DNA from: Bacteroidota bacterium
GTDB taxonomy: Bacteria; Bacteroidota; Bacteroidia; B-17B0; Aurantibacillaceae
Reading direction: 5' to 3'
NCBI GenBank assembly: GCA_947450025.1
Contig: CANFTW010000004.1
Span: forward strand, 1-64,000
Length of the DNA: 64,000 nt
This document shows, piece after piece, positions 1 to 7,696 of the stretch. The notes under the pieces were generated by a model, which saw only the letters and a list, made by a program, of their open reading frames with translations, was not told where the DNA came from and made no database searches. The position numbers and the translations under genes are program-made. The first letter of the stretch is position 1. Each line of letters begins with the position of its first letter.

Positions 1-20
1 ATTTTGTCTGTGAAGTCCAC

Positions 21-54
21 AAAAAAGCCTCTCAATAACTTGAGAGGCTTTTTT
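21..54. terminator. bidirectional intrinsic terminator
   Basis: A perfect 15-bp inverted repeat (21-35 with 40-54, loop TAAC) starts with six A and ends with six or more T, so it can stop transcription on either strand. It lies 11 bases beyond the stop codon of the minus-strand PepSY-like gene and closes that unit. The bases before it (1-20) hold nothing I can name. Confidence 0.88.
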
Positions 55-65
55 TATCATTGAAT

Positions 66-536
66 TTAATCTTTATCTTTTTCGTCTTTTAACTCTGCCA
101 CTTTTTTCAAAAATTGACCATTACTATCAAATAGTAATTCAACTTCCTCTTTCCCTTTTTTTATTTCTGCCTCGTAAGTCATTTTACCAGAAGCATCTGT
201 AATTTTTGCGGCTTCTTCAATTTTACTACCTAAATAATTTTTATTAATATACTCTTCAACTGATTTTGGTAAACTTGATATCGCTATTTCCTCTTCAGTT
301 TCGATTAAGGTTCCATCTGAAGAAAAATTTGCTGACATTTCTACTTTATTCATTTCAAACTCAGCTTCAAATTCACCGTTTTTTTCTTTATCCCAAGCGT
401 TTGCTTTAGCTCCTTTGAAATAAGTTTGAAAAGAAGTTAATACAGATTTAGGAACTTCTGTTTCTTTAATTTTTTGTGCACTTGCCAAGTTCATTGCAAA
501 TACAATAATTGCTGCTGTGATAATCGTTGATTTCAT
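66..536 (-). CDS. secreted PepSY-like (BLIP-like fold) protein
   Basis: The 156-residue product has a clear signal peptide (residues 1-20, cut after ASA) followed by two similar halves of about 65 residues, each beginning with the pattern 'P..V...' and containing alternating charged beta strands (for example GEFEAEFEMNKVE and KMTYEAEIKKGKEEVEL). This is the layout of the Bacteroidota PepSY-like/DUF2874 family, periplasmic proteins of uncertain ligand whose fold resembles the beta-lactamase inhibitor protein. The tail is very rich in Lys, Glu and Asp. It is the last gene before the terminator at 21-54 and stands 60 bases downstream of the barrel gene on the same strand. Function is not known; the family call rests on signal peptide, size and repeat pattern. 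Confidence 0.72.
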   Translation of the reverse strand: MKSTIITAAIIVFAMNLASAQKIKETEVPKSVLTSFQTYFKGAKANAWDKEKNGEFEAEFEMNKVEMSANFSSDGTLIETEEEIAISSLPKSVEEYINKNYLGSKIEEAAKITDASGKMTYEAEIKKGKEEVELLFDSNGQFLKKVAELKDEKDKD

Positions 537-596
537 TTTTATAGTTTTAGTTATAATACAATGTTACAATTAGATTCTAAAGTAAATCTAAATTTA

Positions 597-1934
597 TTAA
601 AATGCATGAGATAAGTTAAAAAAGAATTGATTATCTTCTTTAGAAATCGCATAATCAAATCTTAAAATGGTATTCACGTTCCAAGCAATTCTTAAACCTA
701 AGCCTTCTGATATTCTGAAATTATTGAAATACCCTATTCTACTTAATTTATCCCAAACTGCTCCTGCATCAACAAAAGGAACGGCGCTAAAAGCAAAATG
801 CTGTTTTAAAATATGGCACTGTGCAAAACGATAACGCAATTCCGCATTATTAAAACTCATCACCCTTCCTAAAAAACGACTTTGTTTAAATCCTCTTAAG
901 GTATTTGCTCCACCCAACCCTTCAATACTTCCCTCTGAGCTCCATTGATCTTGATACTCAAAAAATGGACAATCTAATGCCGAATAACCAAATGCAACTC
1001 TCCCAGCAAATACTAATTTTTTAAGACGGCGAGGAAATAATTTTTTATAATAATTAAAATGAAAAAATGTTTTATTAAAATCATACTTAGAGCCTAATGC
1101 TTTTAAAGATAGCTCATTGGTTAATTCTGCAAACACACCATTGCTAGGATCTGTTTCTAAATCTCTTGTATCCCATATCAATCCTAATTGTTCAATGGTA
1201 ACTATTCCCTTTCCTAAACCTGTTATTTTTTTGGCATCATAATCTTGTTGAACCAATGATTTTCCAGCGAACGATGAAAAATCTACATAAGCCACCTCAT
1301 AACCAACCAACATTCTAAATTTTCCATCTAAAAAAGATCGCTCTCCACTCACATTTAAAACAGCTTCTTTTTTGAAATACGTATTATAAAACTCATTTCC
1401 TCCCTTCAACGATTTTTCATAATCATTATAGGTCGCATTTTTAATAGGCGTTTGGGAACTATCATTATTTGAATAATATTGAAGTCCTTTTAAAGAATTT
1501 TCATCCTGACCAAAATATAACAAATTAGGATTAGCTTCATATCCTCCTTCAACTCTTAATCGCCATTTTGTATTAAAAATATAAGGCACATCAAGTGTTA
1601 ACATCAATTCACGTTGACTACGAGTGGTATTAAATAAAATAATCCCTAAACTTGCTCGATAGGGTGTGTAAGCAAAAAAAGGGTCTGATTTTTTTCCATT
1701 AAAAAAAATGGTTCCTTCTCCTCCATAGCCAAATCCATTTACGGGATCACTACTAATATCAGGCGCACCTGTCACATAAGCCCCTTCCTTTTTATTTGCA
1801 AGATCCTCGTCAGATAATCGTTTTTCTTTAGCAATCGCAAAGGGAAGTTTAAGTGTATCACTCACATTTTGAGACATCATGTTGTTCAACAATGCAAAAA
1901 CGATCACTATAATAAATTGATACGATTTAATCAT
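597..1934 (-). CDS. BamA/TamA-family outer-membrane beta-barrel (surface antigen D15-like)
   Basis: The 445-residue protein has an N-terminal signal peptide and a body of alternating hydrophobic strands ending in the C-terminal Phe of an outer-membrane beta signal (FFFNLSHAF). The segment GGANTLRGF, with LRGF at residues 346-349, matches the conserved (V/L)RGF loop motif of the Omp85/D15 superfamily. At this length there is room for the 16-strand barrel but not for the usual string of POTRA domains, so it is not the essential BamA. Such short D15 proteins are common in Bacteroidota and most have no assigned substrate. The gap to the next gene upstream is 225 bases, so it probably has its own promoter. 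Confidence 0.8.
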   Translation of the reverse strand: MIKSYQFIIVIVFALLNNMMSQNVSDTLKLPFAIAKEKRLSDEDLANKKEGAYVTGAPDISSDPVNGFGYGGEGTIFFNGKKSDPFFAYTPYRASLGIILFNTTRSQRELMLTLDVPYIFNTKWRLRVEGGYEANPNLLYFGQDENSLKGLQYYSNNDSSQTPIKNATYNDYEKSLKGGNEFYNTYFKKEAVLNVSGERSFLDGKFRMLVGYEVAYVDFSSFAGKSLVQQDYDAKKITGLGKGIVTIEQLGLIWDTRDLETDPSNGVFAELTNELSLKALGSKYDFNKTFFHFNYYKKLFPRRLKKLVFAGRVAFGYSALDCPFFEYQDQWSSEGSIEGLGGANTLRGFKQSRFLGRVMSFNNAELRYRFAQCHILKQHFAFSAVPFVDAGAVWDKLSRIGYFNNFRISEGLGLRIAWNVNTILRFDYAISKEDNQFFFNLSHAF

Positions 1935-2159
1935 CTGATTATATACACTTTGAAAAATAATTAATTTAAAAAATCAACATAGTCGATCATTTATAGGGTC
2001 AAAGAAACATGTGTCTAAATACTATTTATAACTGCCATGGAAAATTGAAACTATTCTTGACTGTAAAGATGACTATAAATACTGTATGAAACCTGAAGAT
2101 GTCAACTAATACGAAACCTCATTACTATTTTTTAAGAAAATATATAAGAAATACAGGAT

Positions 2160-2705
2160 TTACTTAACAACAGTTCCTAGTTTTATTAGCGAACTTGATA
2201 TTTTAAGCTTATGGGAATCAATATTTTTTTTATTAATCTCAAATTTCAATTCGTCTTCATCAGTTGTTGTAAAACTTATGGAAGCGCCTTTATAAACAGT
2301 CCCATCTCTTTCTCCAACTATCAAAATGGACTTGTCCTTATATTTTTCATCCAAAGGCTTAATACTTGAACTTTTAGAAGAAGTGACATAAAGCAATTGG
2401 CAACCAGCAGCCTCATCAATTGTTTTGCATTGTTTGAATACGATTGTTCTACCTTTTAATTTTTTTTGAGCTGCTAACACTTTAAATTCATTACTGATAG
2501 GTGAATCGCCATAAAGTCCTATCACGAAATTATCTGCACTTTGAGATTCGGGCCATTCAATATATTTCATAAAATTATATACATATAAAGCATATGATTT
2601 ATAATCTGTTTCTTGTGCTTTTAAATGACCATTAAAAAATAGCATCATAAAGCACACAAAAAACCAATTTGTTTTAAAACGAACTATATTGTTAAAAAAA
2701 CTCAA
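2160..2705 (-). CDS. YfiR-family (DUF4154) periplasmic protein, TonB-receptor linked
   Basis: The 181-residue product has a signal peptide (cut near residue 30, LKAQ) and the family hallmark near the N-terminus, YNFMKYIEWPE (EWP at 50-52), plus the C-terminal GASISF/LKF pattern seen in YfiR proteins. In Pseudomonas, YfiR is a periplasmic repressor of the diguanylate cyclase YfiN. Two cysteines (C93, C102) could form a disulfide. It starts with TTG inside the stop of the upstream TonB receptor (TTGA overlap), so the two are translationally coupled. The neighbouring divergent gene is a two-TM histidine kinase, the likely signalling partner (inference). A paralogue with the same EWP hallmark is at 51812-52342, also beside a receptor of the same type. 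Confidence 0.85.
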   Translation of the reverse strand: MSFFNNIVRFKTNWFFVCFMMLFFNGHLKAQETDYKSYALYVYNFMKYIEWPESQSADNFVIGLYGDSPISNEFKVLAAQKKLKGRTIVFKQCKTIDEAAGCQLLYVTSSKSSSIKPLDEKYKDKSILIVGERDGTVYKGASISFTTTDEDELKFEINKKNIDSHKLKISSSLIKLGTVVK

Positions 2706-4756
2706 TTGATTTTTTGTTTAAAATTTAAATTATACTGAATACGAACTATAATTTCTCTTGATGGACCAGGCAATGGAGCATGTCCACCATTATATGGTTG
2801 AATGAACTTAATTTTTTGATTTAACAAGTCGTAAACCCCTGCTCCAATCGTTAATCCTTTAACTGGAGTTTCATATCTCACAAAACAATTGATGAGTGTA
2901 GTAGGATTTAAGCTAGTTTGAACAGCCTGCCCTAAACTATCAAGGCTAGTCACAGCATAACGTTTACTATACCATGATGCTGTAGCGTTAATCGAAAGAT
3001 CCTTTGTAATGTTCCAATTAGCACAAAAATTTACACGGTGATTTGAAAAACCTAACAAAGACATATCATTCGGTGTTCTATAATCATCAATCCTTGATTT
3101 ATGAAGAACTGAATACAGCGCATAGTTAACAGAAAGATATCCCCACTTGTCCTTCATTTTATATTCAGCTTCAAGACCAATGGATCCAGATTTACCATAG
3201 TTTTTATAGCTATCTGTAATAGAAGAGGAGTCTTGAGTTGTATAATAAACAATTGGCTCGGAAGTATTGATATTATATCCATTAATGGTTATTATAGATT
3301 TCCTAGTGATTTGATATCCCAATTCAATTTCTCTAAAATCCGTGTACTCTGAATGAATGCAATTCGAATCGGCATAACTTATATTATCAATAGTTGGTGC
3401 TTTAAACGATTTGCTGTATAATAGTTTAAAATGGAACCGATTATATTTTTTAGTCAACCCTATTCTTGGCACGAAAGCATCTTCTGAAACAGCACTATGT
3501 TTATCATAACGAGCACCTAGAATAATATTAACGTAACGGGTTTTAATTAATCCTTGTGTAAAAAATGCAACATCATAATAATGAACTGTTTTTTTTCCAT
3601 TCGAAAAATAACTGCTATCAATATTATCAGTGGCATAATCTTGAAAACTTTCAGCACCCAAAACAACATTTAAAAATCGATTAGCATCATAGGACACTGT
3701 AATATTTTCTCGATATCGAACCGCTGTTTTTGAAAATACTGACTCATTATCATAGGCTGGCGATTTCCAAGGCATTTGAGTTTTGTAATTAAACTTTGGG
3801 GTAATGGTTAATTTATTATTCACTTTATAGACATATTTTAATTCCGAAAAAACAGAATTAAATTCATGGCTTACTGCATGAGATGCAATTTTTTCATAAC
3901 TATCACGTACTTGTAATTTATAAAAATCACCAATAACTCTTAAACTTAAGCCCTTATAACCTAAAACCGCATTAACATAATTAGTGTTGATATTAGATTG
4001 TCCATTCATAGAATAGCTTGAATCAGTATAATCCTTAAAGGTTTGGTCGCTACGTTGTGCCCTTCCTAAAAATCCAGACACACTAAACGAGAAATCTTTA
4101 GTCTTTTTTCCGATAGATAAATTGACATTTTTTCGCCCAAAGCCTTTTTCCATTTGCCCATAAGTTCCAGAAACGCTAACTCCATTAATATCTTCCGCTT
4201 GACGGGTAATAATATTAATCACACCATACTCCGCAAATCCACCATATATTGCAGAACCTGGCCCTCTAATAATTTCTATTTTTTTAATTTGTTCAATAGG
4301 GAAATGATTGCCATATTGAGTCGTACCATATAATGTCTCATTCATTTCTTGACCATCTAATAAAATTAAGATTTTACCTTCATGTGCCCAGTTACCTCTA
4401 AGCCCAATTCCAACAACCCCCTCAATATCCACGCCAAAATCAAAACCTGGCACTAAACGCAAGACATCAATCAAATCTCTTGCCCCAGACTTTTTGATTT
4501 CTTCTTCGGTTACTAAACTAATAATACTAGGAGTTTCCCGAACATTTATGGGTTTTTTTGAGGAGACTGAAATCAAACTATTAATTAAAGTTTCTAATTC
4601 AGAAGGAACACCATGTGCTTTTAAACTTAACAATTGTTCAAGCGACATGTCGTAATAACTTAAGGTATCTTTTTTTATAAGAGTTGTATCAACCTGGCTA
4701 TAGCCAAAAAAGGACAGGTTAAAAAGCGCAACTAGAAGCACTATAATCTTTTTCAT
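2702..4756 (-). CDS. TonB-dependent receptor of the YfiR-associated type
   Basis: The product (684 residues from the ATG at 4756) has a signal peptide, a short DMSLEQLLSLK segment typical of receptors that lack the carboxypeptidase-like N-domain, a plug domain (about 70-185, with IRGPGSAIYGG) and a beta-barrel running to the C-terminus. An in-frame TTG at 4765 would add three residues, but it overlaps a good -7 promoter element (4763-4770), so the ATG is preferred. It is the first gene of an operon with the YfiR gene, overlapping it by 4 bases. Receptors of this kind occur beside YfiR-like and HAMP sensor genes in proteobacteria, where they may sense or import a ligand for the pathway. The ligand cannot be read from sequence. 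Confidence 0.88.
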   Translation of the reverse strand: MKKIIVLLVALFNLSFFGYSQVDTTLIKKDTLSYYDMSLEQLLSLKAHGVPSELETLINSLISVSSKKPINVRETPSIISLVTEEEIKKSGARDLIDVLRLVPGFDFGVDIEGVVGIGLRGNWAHEGKILILLDGQEMNETLYGTTQYGNHFPIEQIKKIEIIRGPGSAIYGGFAEYGVINIITRQAEDINGVSVSGTYGQMEKGFGRKNVNLSIGKKTKDFSFSVSGFLGRAQRSDQTFKDYTDSSYSMNGQSNINTNYVNAVLGYKGLSLRVIGDFYKLQVRDSYEKIASHAVSHEFNSVFSELKYVYKVNNKLTITPKFNYKTQMPWKSPAYDNESVFSKTAVRYRENITVSYDANRFLNVVLGAESFQDYATDNIDSSYFSNGKKTVHYYDVAFFTQGLIKTRYVNIILGARYDKHSAVSEDAFVPRIGLTKKYNRFHFKLLYSKSFKAPTIDNISYADSNCIHSEYTDFREIELGYQITRKSIITINGYNINTSEPIVYYTTQDSSSITDSYKNYGKSGSIGLEAEYKMKDKWGYLSVNYALYSVLHKSRIDDYRTPNDMSLLGFSNHRVNFCANWNITKDLSINATASWYSKRYAVTSLDSLGQAVQTSLNPTTLINCFVRYETPVKGLTIGAGVYDLLNQKIKFIQPYNGGHAPLPGPSREIIVRIQYNLNFKQKIN

Positions 4757-4762
4757 GGAGAA

Positions 4763-4770
4763 CAAAACTA
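4763..4770 (-). promoter_or_regulatory. -7 promoter element of the TonB receptor-yfiR operon
   Basis: On the minus strand this reads TAGTTTTG, matching the Bacteroidota TAnnTTTG element. Its last G is 6 bases from the ATG at 4756, so the transcript would have almost no leader. No clear TTTG is seen at the -33 position. Confidence 0.5.
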
Positions 4771-4793
4771 TTAAAAAATTCGATGAATTAAGG

Positions 4794-4822
4794 TTTTATT
4801 AAGAAAGAATGTGATATATTTG
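4794..4822 (+). promoter_or_regulatory. promoter of the histidine kinase gene
   Basis: TATATTTG at 4815-4822 matches the -7 consensus TAnnTTTG, with a T-run (TTTT, 4794-4797) 17 bases upstream as a plausible -33 element. It predicts a leader of about 95 bases before the ATG at 4924. The site lies about 50 bases from the divergent promoter of the TonB receptor operon, so one regulator could act on both. Confidence 0.6.
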
Positions 4823-4839
4823 ACAACACCGTATATGAT

Positions 4840-4907
4840 TTAAGTTCGCATAAACTTAATATCCATTTCTAACTATATATATAATTCTACAAATCTATCT
4901 TGTAGAA
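4840..4907 (+). promoter_or_regulatory. two inverted repeats in the histidine kinase leader
   Basis: The predicted leader holds a 7-bp repeat (TTAAGTT 4840-4846 with AACTTAA 4853-4859) and an 8-bp perfect repeat (TTCTACAA 4885-4892 with TTGTAGAA 4900-4907). The second ends 16 bases before the start codon and has no T-run after it, so it is not a terminator. Either could be a protein-binding site or an RNA hairpin near the ribosome start. Confidence 0.4.
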
Positions 4908-4923
4908 GGATGAATGAAAATTA

Positions 4924-6948
4924 ATGAAATCTAATATCTCGAAAATATTTTTTAATTTTCCTAAAATTGCTGTAATATTTTTTATCATCATTTTGACGGT
5001 GATTTTAAATTTTGGAATTAGCTACTATTTAATCAACAGAGAACGAGATAATATTGAGCAAATTTCAGATGTCATTAATCCATTCCTAGATAACTTAGAC
5101 GAATTGAGCGATGTTTTAATGGAATCAAGAATGTATGTAACGAATTGGGTATACCTTCCTTATGACATGCGTGATAAAAAAAATCTTTCCATTATACAAA
5201 AATACAGATACCAGAAAGCAAAAGTAAAAATTTCACAATTTATTAAAATCCTCAAGAGAAAAAATCATTCGATTGATTTGAACCCTGATAGTTTAGCACC
5301 CTTATTTTTTGAATTTGATGATTTGGTGAAATCTCAAAAAAAAATCATGACTCTGTTGGTTAATTTTGATGATTATGAGAATCCTGCGAAAAAATTTGAA
5401 GCAGAAGACATTATAGAAAATGAAGTTATTCCTAAAACTGAATCATTAGTAAAAAAGCTAAATCTTATTATTATTCATAACAAAGTTTTAGCAAGTAGCT
5501 TAAAAACTGAGTTAAATCAAGATACTCAGTTAATTTACAGACTCATCATTTCTTTTTCTTTGCTGACATTAATTTTTGTAATCTTATCCATTCGTTTTAT
5601 TACAATAAACATTAATCGTCCTGTTTTAAAAATGAAAGGTATTGTCAATCAATTAGCCAAAGGCGAATTACCTGATGATACGATTATTGCTGAAAAAAAT
5701 ATTATTGGTGAAATGGCTATCGAGGTTAATCGATTATCTATAAGTTTCACTAAAACGTCTGAATTTGCTAATGAAATTGGGAAAGGAAATTTACATGCTC
5801 AATATCAAAAATTAAGCGACAACGATATGCTCGGTAATGCCTTATTGAACATGCGTGACAGTTTAATTTCCTATTCCTATGATATGGAGACTCAAGTAAA
5901 AATTAGAACTGAAGAAGTGCTTGAGAAAAGCCGAAAAATTGAAGAACAAAAATTATTTTTCGAATCTATCTTTAACAATATTCCAATCGACATTATCATC
6001 TTTAATGAACATCATGAATACATATTTGTAAACAACATCGCCATAAAAGACCCTACCGTTAGAGACTATATGATTGGGAAAACGGATTTTGATTATTGCG
6101 AATTAAAGAAAATTGAGACAGAGGGCGCGCGAAATAGATTTGAGATTTTTGAAGCCGTAAAAATTTCTCGAGAAGATTTTGAATTTGAAGAAACATACCT
6201 CACCAAAAACAATATTCGTAAATGGCGATTACGTAAGTTTTATCCGGTTTATGACAAACAAGAATTTAAGTTCATGATTGGTTACGGCTTAGATATCACA
6301 ACTAAAAAAGAACATGAATTAAGTATTCAAGAATCCTTAGAAGAAAAAGAGGCACTATTAGGAGAAATTCATCACCGTGTTAAAAACAACCTCACTTTAG
6401 TCTTAGGACTTGTTGAAATGCAGCGAGAATATGTTACTGAAGAAAGAATAAAAGGACAATTTTCTGAAATTAGAAATCGAATTGCAGCGATGTCTCTTAT
6501 CCATGATAAGATGTACAGAGGCGTATCCTTTGCGAAAATTGATTTACAAGAATATTTAACCGATTTAATTATTTCGATTGCTAAATTTTACAAGAAAGAT
6601 AAAGAGGTAAAATTAAATTTTGATATTGAGCAAATTTTTGTGACCAGTAAAAACGCCGTACCTTTGGCTTTACTCGTTAATGAAATCATTACCAATGCCT
6701 TTAAATATGCATTTGAAAATAAAACTAATGGTCAACTTCAAATTTCACTTAAAGAAATTGAAGAAAATTATATTCTTCGAATACATGATAATGGAAAAGG
6801 TTTACCGGAAGATTTTGAAGCCTCTCAATCACAATCATTAGGATTTAAATTATTACAAATTTTCTCAAAACAATTAAAAGGACATCTTGATTTTCATAAT
6901 GATAATGGCTTAGTATTTATCATAAAATGGAAAGGCGAACGAGCTTAA
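4924..6948 (+). CDS. membrane histidine kinase: helical sensor-HAMP-PAS-HisKA_2-HATPase
   Basis: The 674-residue protein has TM1 (about 14-37), a periplasmic helical domain (38-204), TM2 (about 206-226), HAMP, a conserved block around E280-FANEIGKGN, a coiled coil, a PAS domain (about 340-455), a HisKA_2 dimerisation segment with EIHHRVKNN (H483/H484, one of which is the phosphate acceptor), and a HATPase_c domain with the N-box NEIITNAFK (N591) and HDNGKGLP. No receiver domain is fused and no response regulator is adjacent, so the partner is unknown. The periplasmic domain and post-HAMP block match the SpoIIE phosphatase receptor at 53287-55071. It is divergent from the TonB receptor-YfiR operon; by analogy with YfiN, YfiR may control it (inference). 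Confidence 0.9.
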   Translation: MKSNISKIFFNFPKIAVIFFIIILTVILNFGISYYLINRERDNIEQISDVINPFLDNLDELSDVLMESRMYVTNWVYLPYDMRDKKNLSIIQKYRYQKAKVKISQFIKILKRKNHSIDLNPDSLAPLFFEFDDLVKSQKKIMTLLVNFDDYENPAKKFEAEDIIENEVIPKTESLVKKLNLIIIHNKVLASSLKTELNQDTQLIYRLIISFSLLTLIFVILSIRFITININRPVLKMKGIVNQLAKGELPDDTIIAEKNIIGEMAIEVNRLSISFTKTSEFANEIGKGNLHAQYQKLSDNDMLGNALLNMRDSLISYSYDMETQVKIRTEEVLEKSRKIEEQKLFFESIFNNIPIDIIIFNEHHEYIFVNNIAIKDPTVRDYMIGKTDFDYCELKKIETEGARNRFEIFEAVKISREDFEFEETYLTKNNIRKWRLRKFYPVYDKQEFKFMIGYGLDITTKKEHELSIQESLEEKEALLGEIHHRVKNNLTLVLGLVEMQREYVTEERIKGQFSEIRNRIAAMSLIHDKMYRGVSFAKIDLQEYLTDLIISIAKFYKKDKEVKLNFDIEQIFVTSKNAVPLALLVNEIITNAFKYAFENKTNGQLQISLKEIEENYILRIHDNGKGLPEDFEASQSQSLGFKLLQIFSKQLKGHLDFHNDNGLVFIIKWKGERA

Positions 6949-7033
6949 TCTTATTTTTTATAGTTTTATTCTCATATTTTCACTAAAATTAGATGATAAT
7001 TGTTAAAATTTGATTAAACTTTTTAATCTCTAA

Positions 7034-7063
7034 TTTGTTTTTATCTCATAATCTGTATATTTG
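7034..7063 (+). promoter_or_regulatory. promoter of the small secreted protein-yidD-TonB receptor operon
   Basis: TTTG (7034-7037), an 18-base spacer and TATATTTG (7056-7063) make a close match to the Bacteroidota promoter. The TTG start codon at 7069 is only 5 bases further on, which implies a leaderless or nearly leaderless message. Confidence 0.65.
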
Positions 7064-7068
7064 ATAAG

Positions 7069-7401
7069 TTGAAACCTAAGTTTAAAATATTTTTATCTAT
7101 CACGCTTTTAGCTGTCGTTTTATTTGCAGCTATACCTAAAGTCTATATTCATGCTTTATTAGGTCATGAGCATAGTATTCTCAAATCAACTTCAGATGTT
7201 ACGGTAGATGAGTTAGAAGGCAACCAAGATTGTAATTTTGAAAAATTTGATACGCCAGTTTATTTTACGGTTTTTCAATTCATTTTAAACTTTCTTCCAT
7301 TAAAAGAATCCAAACAATCTTCATTTATATATAAACAGGAACACATTAATACGTCTCCTGATTATATTTATCCCTTAAGAGGTCCACCAACAGTAGCTTA
7401 A
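7069..7401 (+). CDS. small secreted or membrane-anchored protein ending in LRGPP
   Basis: The 110-residue product begins at a TTG; no ATG is available nearby. It has a hydrophobic N-terminal segment (about 7-26), then a His-containing stretch HALLGHEH, an acidic middle with one Cys, a hydrophobic patch and the C-terminal motif LRGPPT. Short secreted proteins with His residues and an RGPP/RAPP tail are found beside metal-linked TonB receptors (compare the DUF2946 group of proteobacteria), which fits the receptor two genes downstream. A role in metal sensing or trapping is only an inference. A protein of similar size and plan lies at 26660-27016 before the SulP transporter. It is 46 bases upstream of yidD, probably in one operon. 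Confidence 0.6.
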   Translation: MKPKFKIFLSITLLAVVLFAAIPKVYIHALLGHEHSILKSTSDVTVDELEGNQDCNFEKFDTPVYFTVFQFILNFLPLKESKQSSFIYKQEHINTSPDYIYPLRGPPTVA

Positions 7402-7447
7402 TTTATTTTTAAAATAATTTGAGTTATTCACCTTTTTAAAGAAAACA

Positions 7448-7657
7448 TTGAAATTTATACCTCTCGCGATTATTCGCTTTTATCAATACGCCATTTCTCC
7501 CTTACTAAAGCCGTCTTGTCGCTTTACGCCATCATGTTCACAATATGGATTAGATGCAGTGAATAAATATGGAGCCTTTAAAGGAAGTTGGATGACCCTT
7601 AAACGTATTATGCGTTGTCATCCTTGGGGCGGAAGTGGCTATGATCCAGTAAAATAA
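7448..7657 (+). CDS. yidD: membrane protein insertion efficiency factor YidD
   Basis: The 69-residue product starts with TTG and carries all YidD hallmarks: [12 protein letters not shown], the paired cysteines in [10 protein letters not shown], and the C-terminal [13 protein letters not shown]. YidD is a small amphipathic protein at the inner face of the membrane that helps YidC-dependent insertion. In most bacteria it sits in the rpmH-rnpA-yidD-yidC cluster; here it lies between a small secreted protein and a TonB receptor, with gaps of 46 and 39 bases, so it has been separated from that cluster. Length is normal for the family. Confidence 0.95.
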   Translation: MKFIPLAIIRFYQYAISPLLKPSCRFTPSCSQYGLDAVNKYGAFKGSWMTLKRIMRCHPWGGSGYDPVK

Positions 7658-7696
7658 AAGAGTACAGAGGATTTAAGTTTCTTTTTCAAAGAAATC

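Noticed and set aside
2702-2705. Frameshift between TonB receptor and YfiR genes
   Set aside because: The 4-base TTGA overlap is a normal coupled stop/start; both products are complete and have their own signal peptides.
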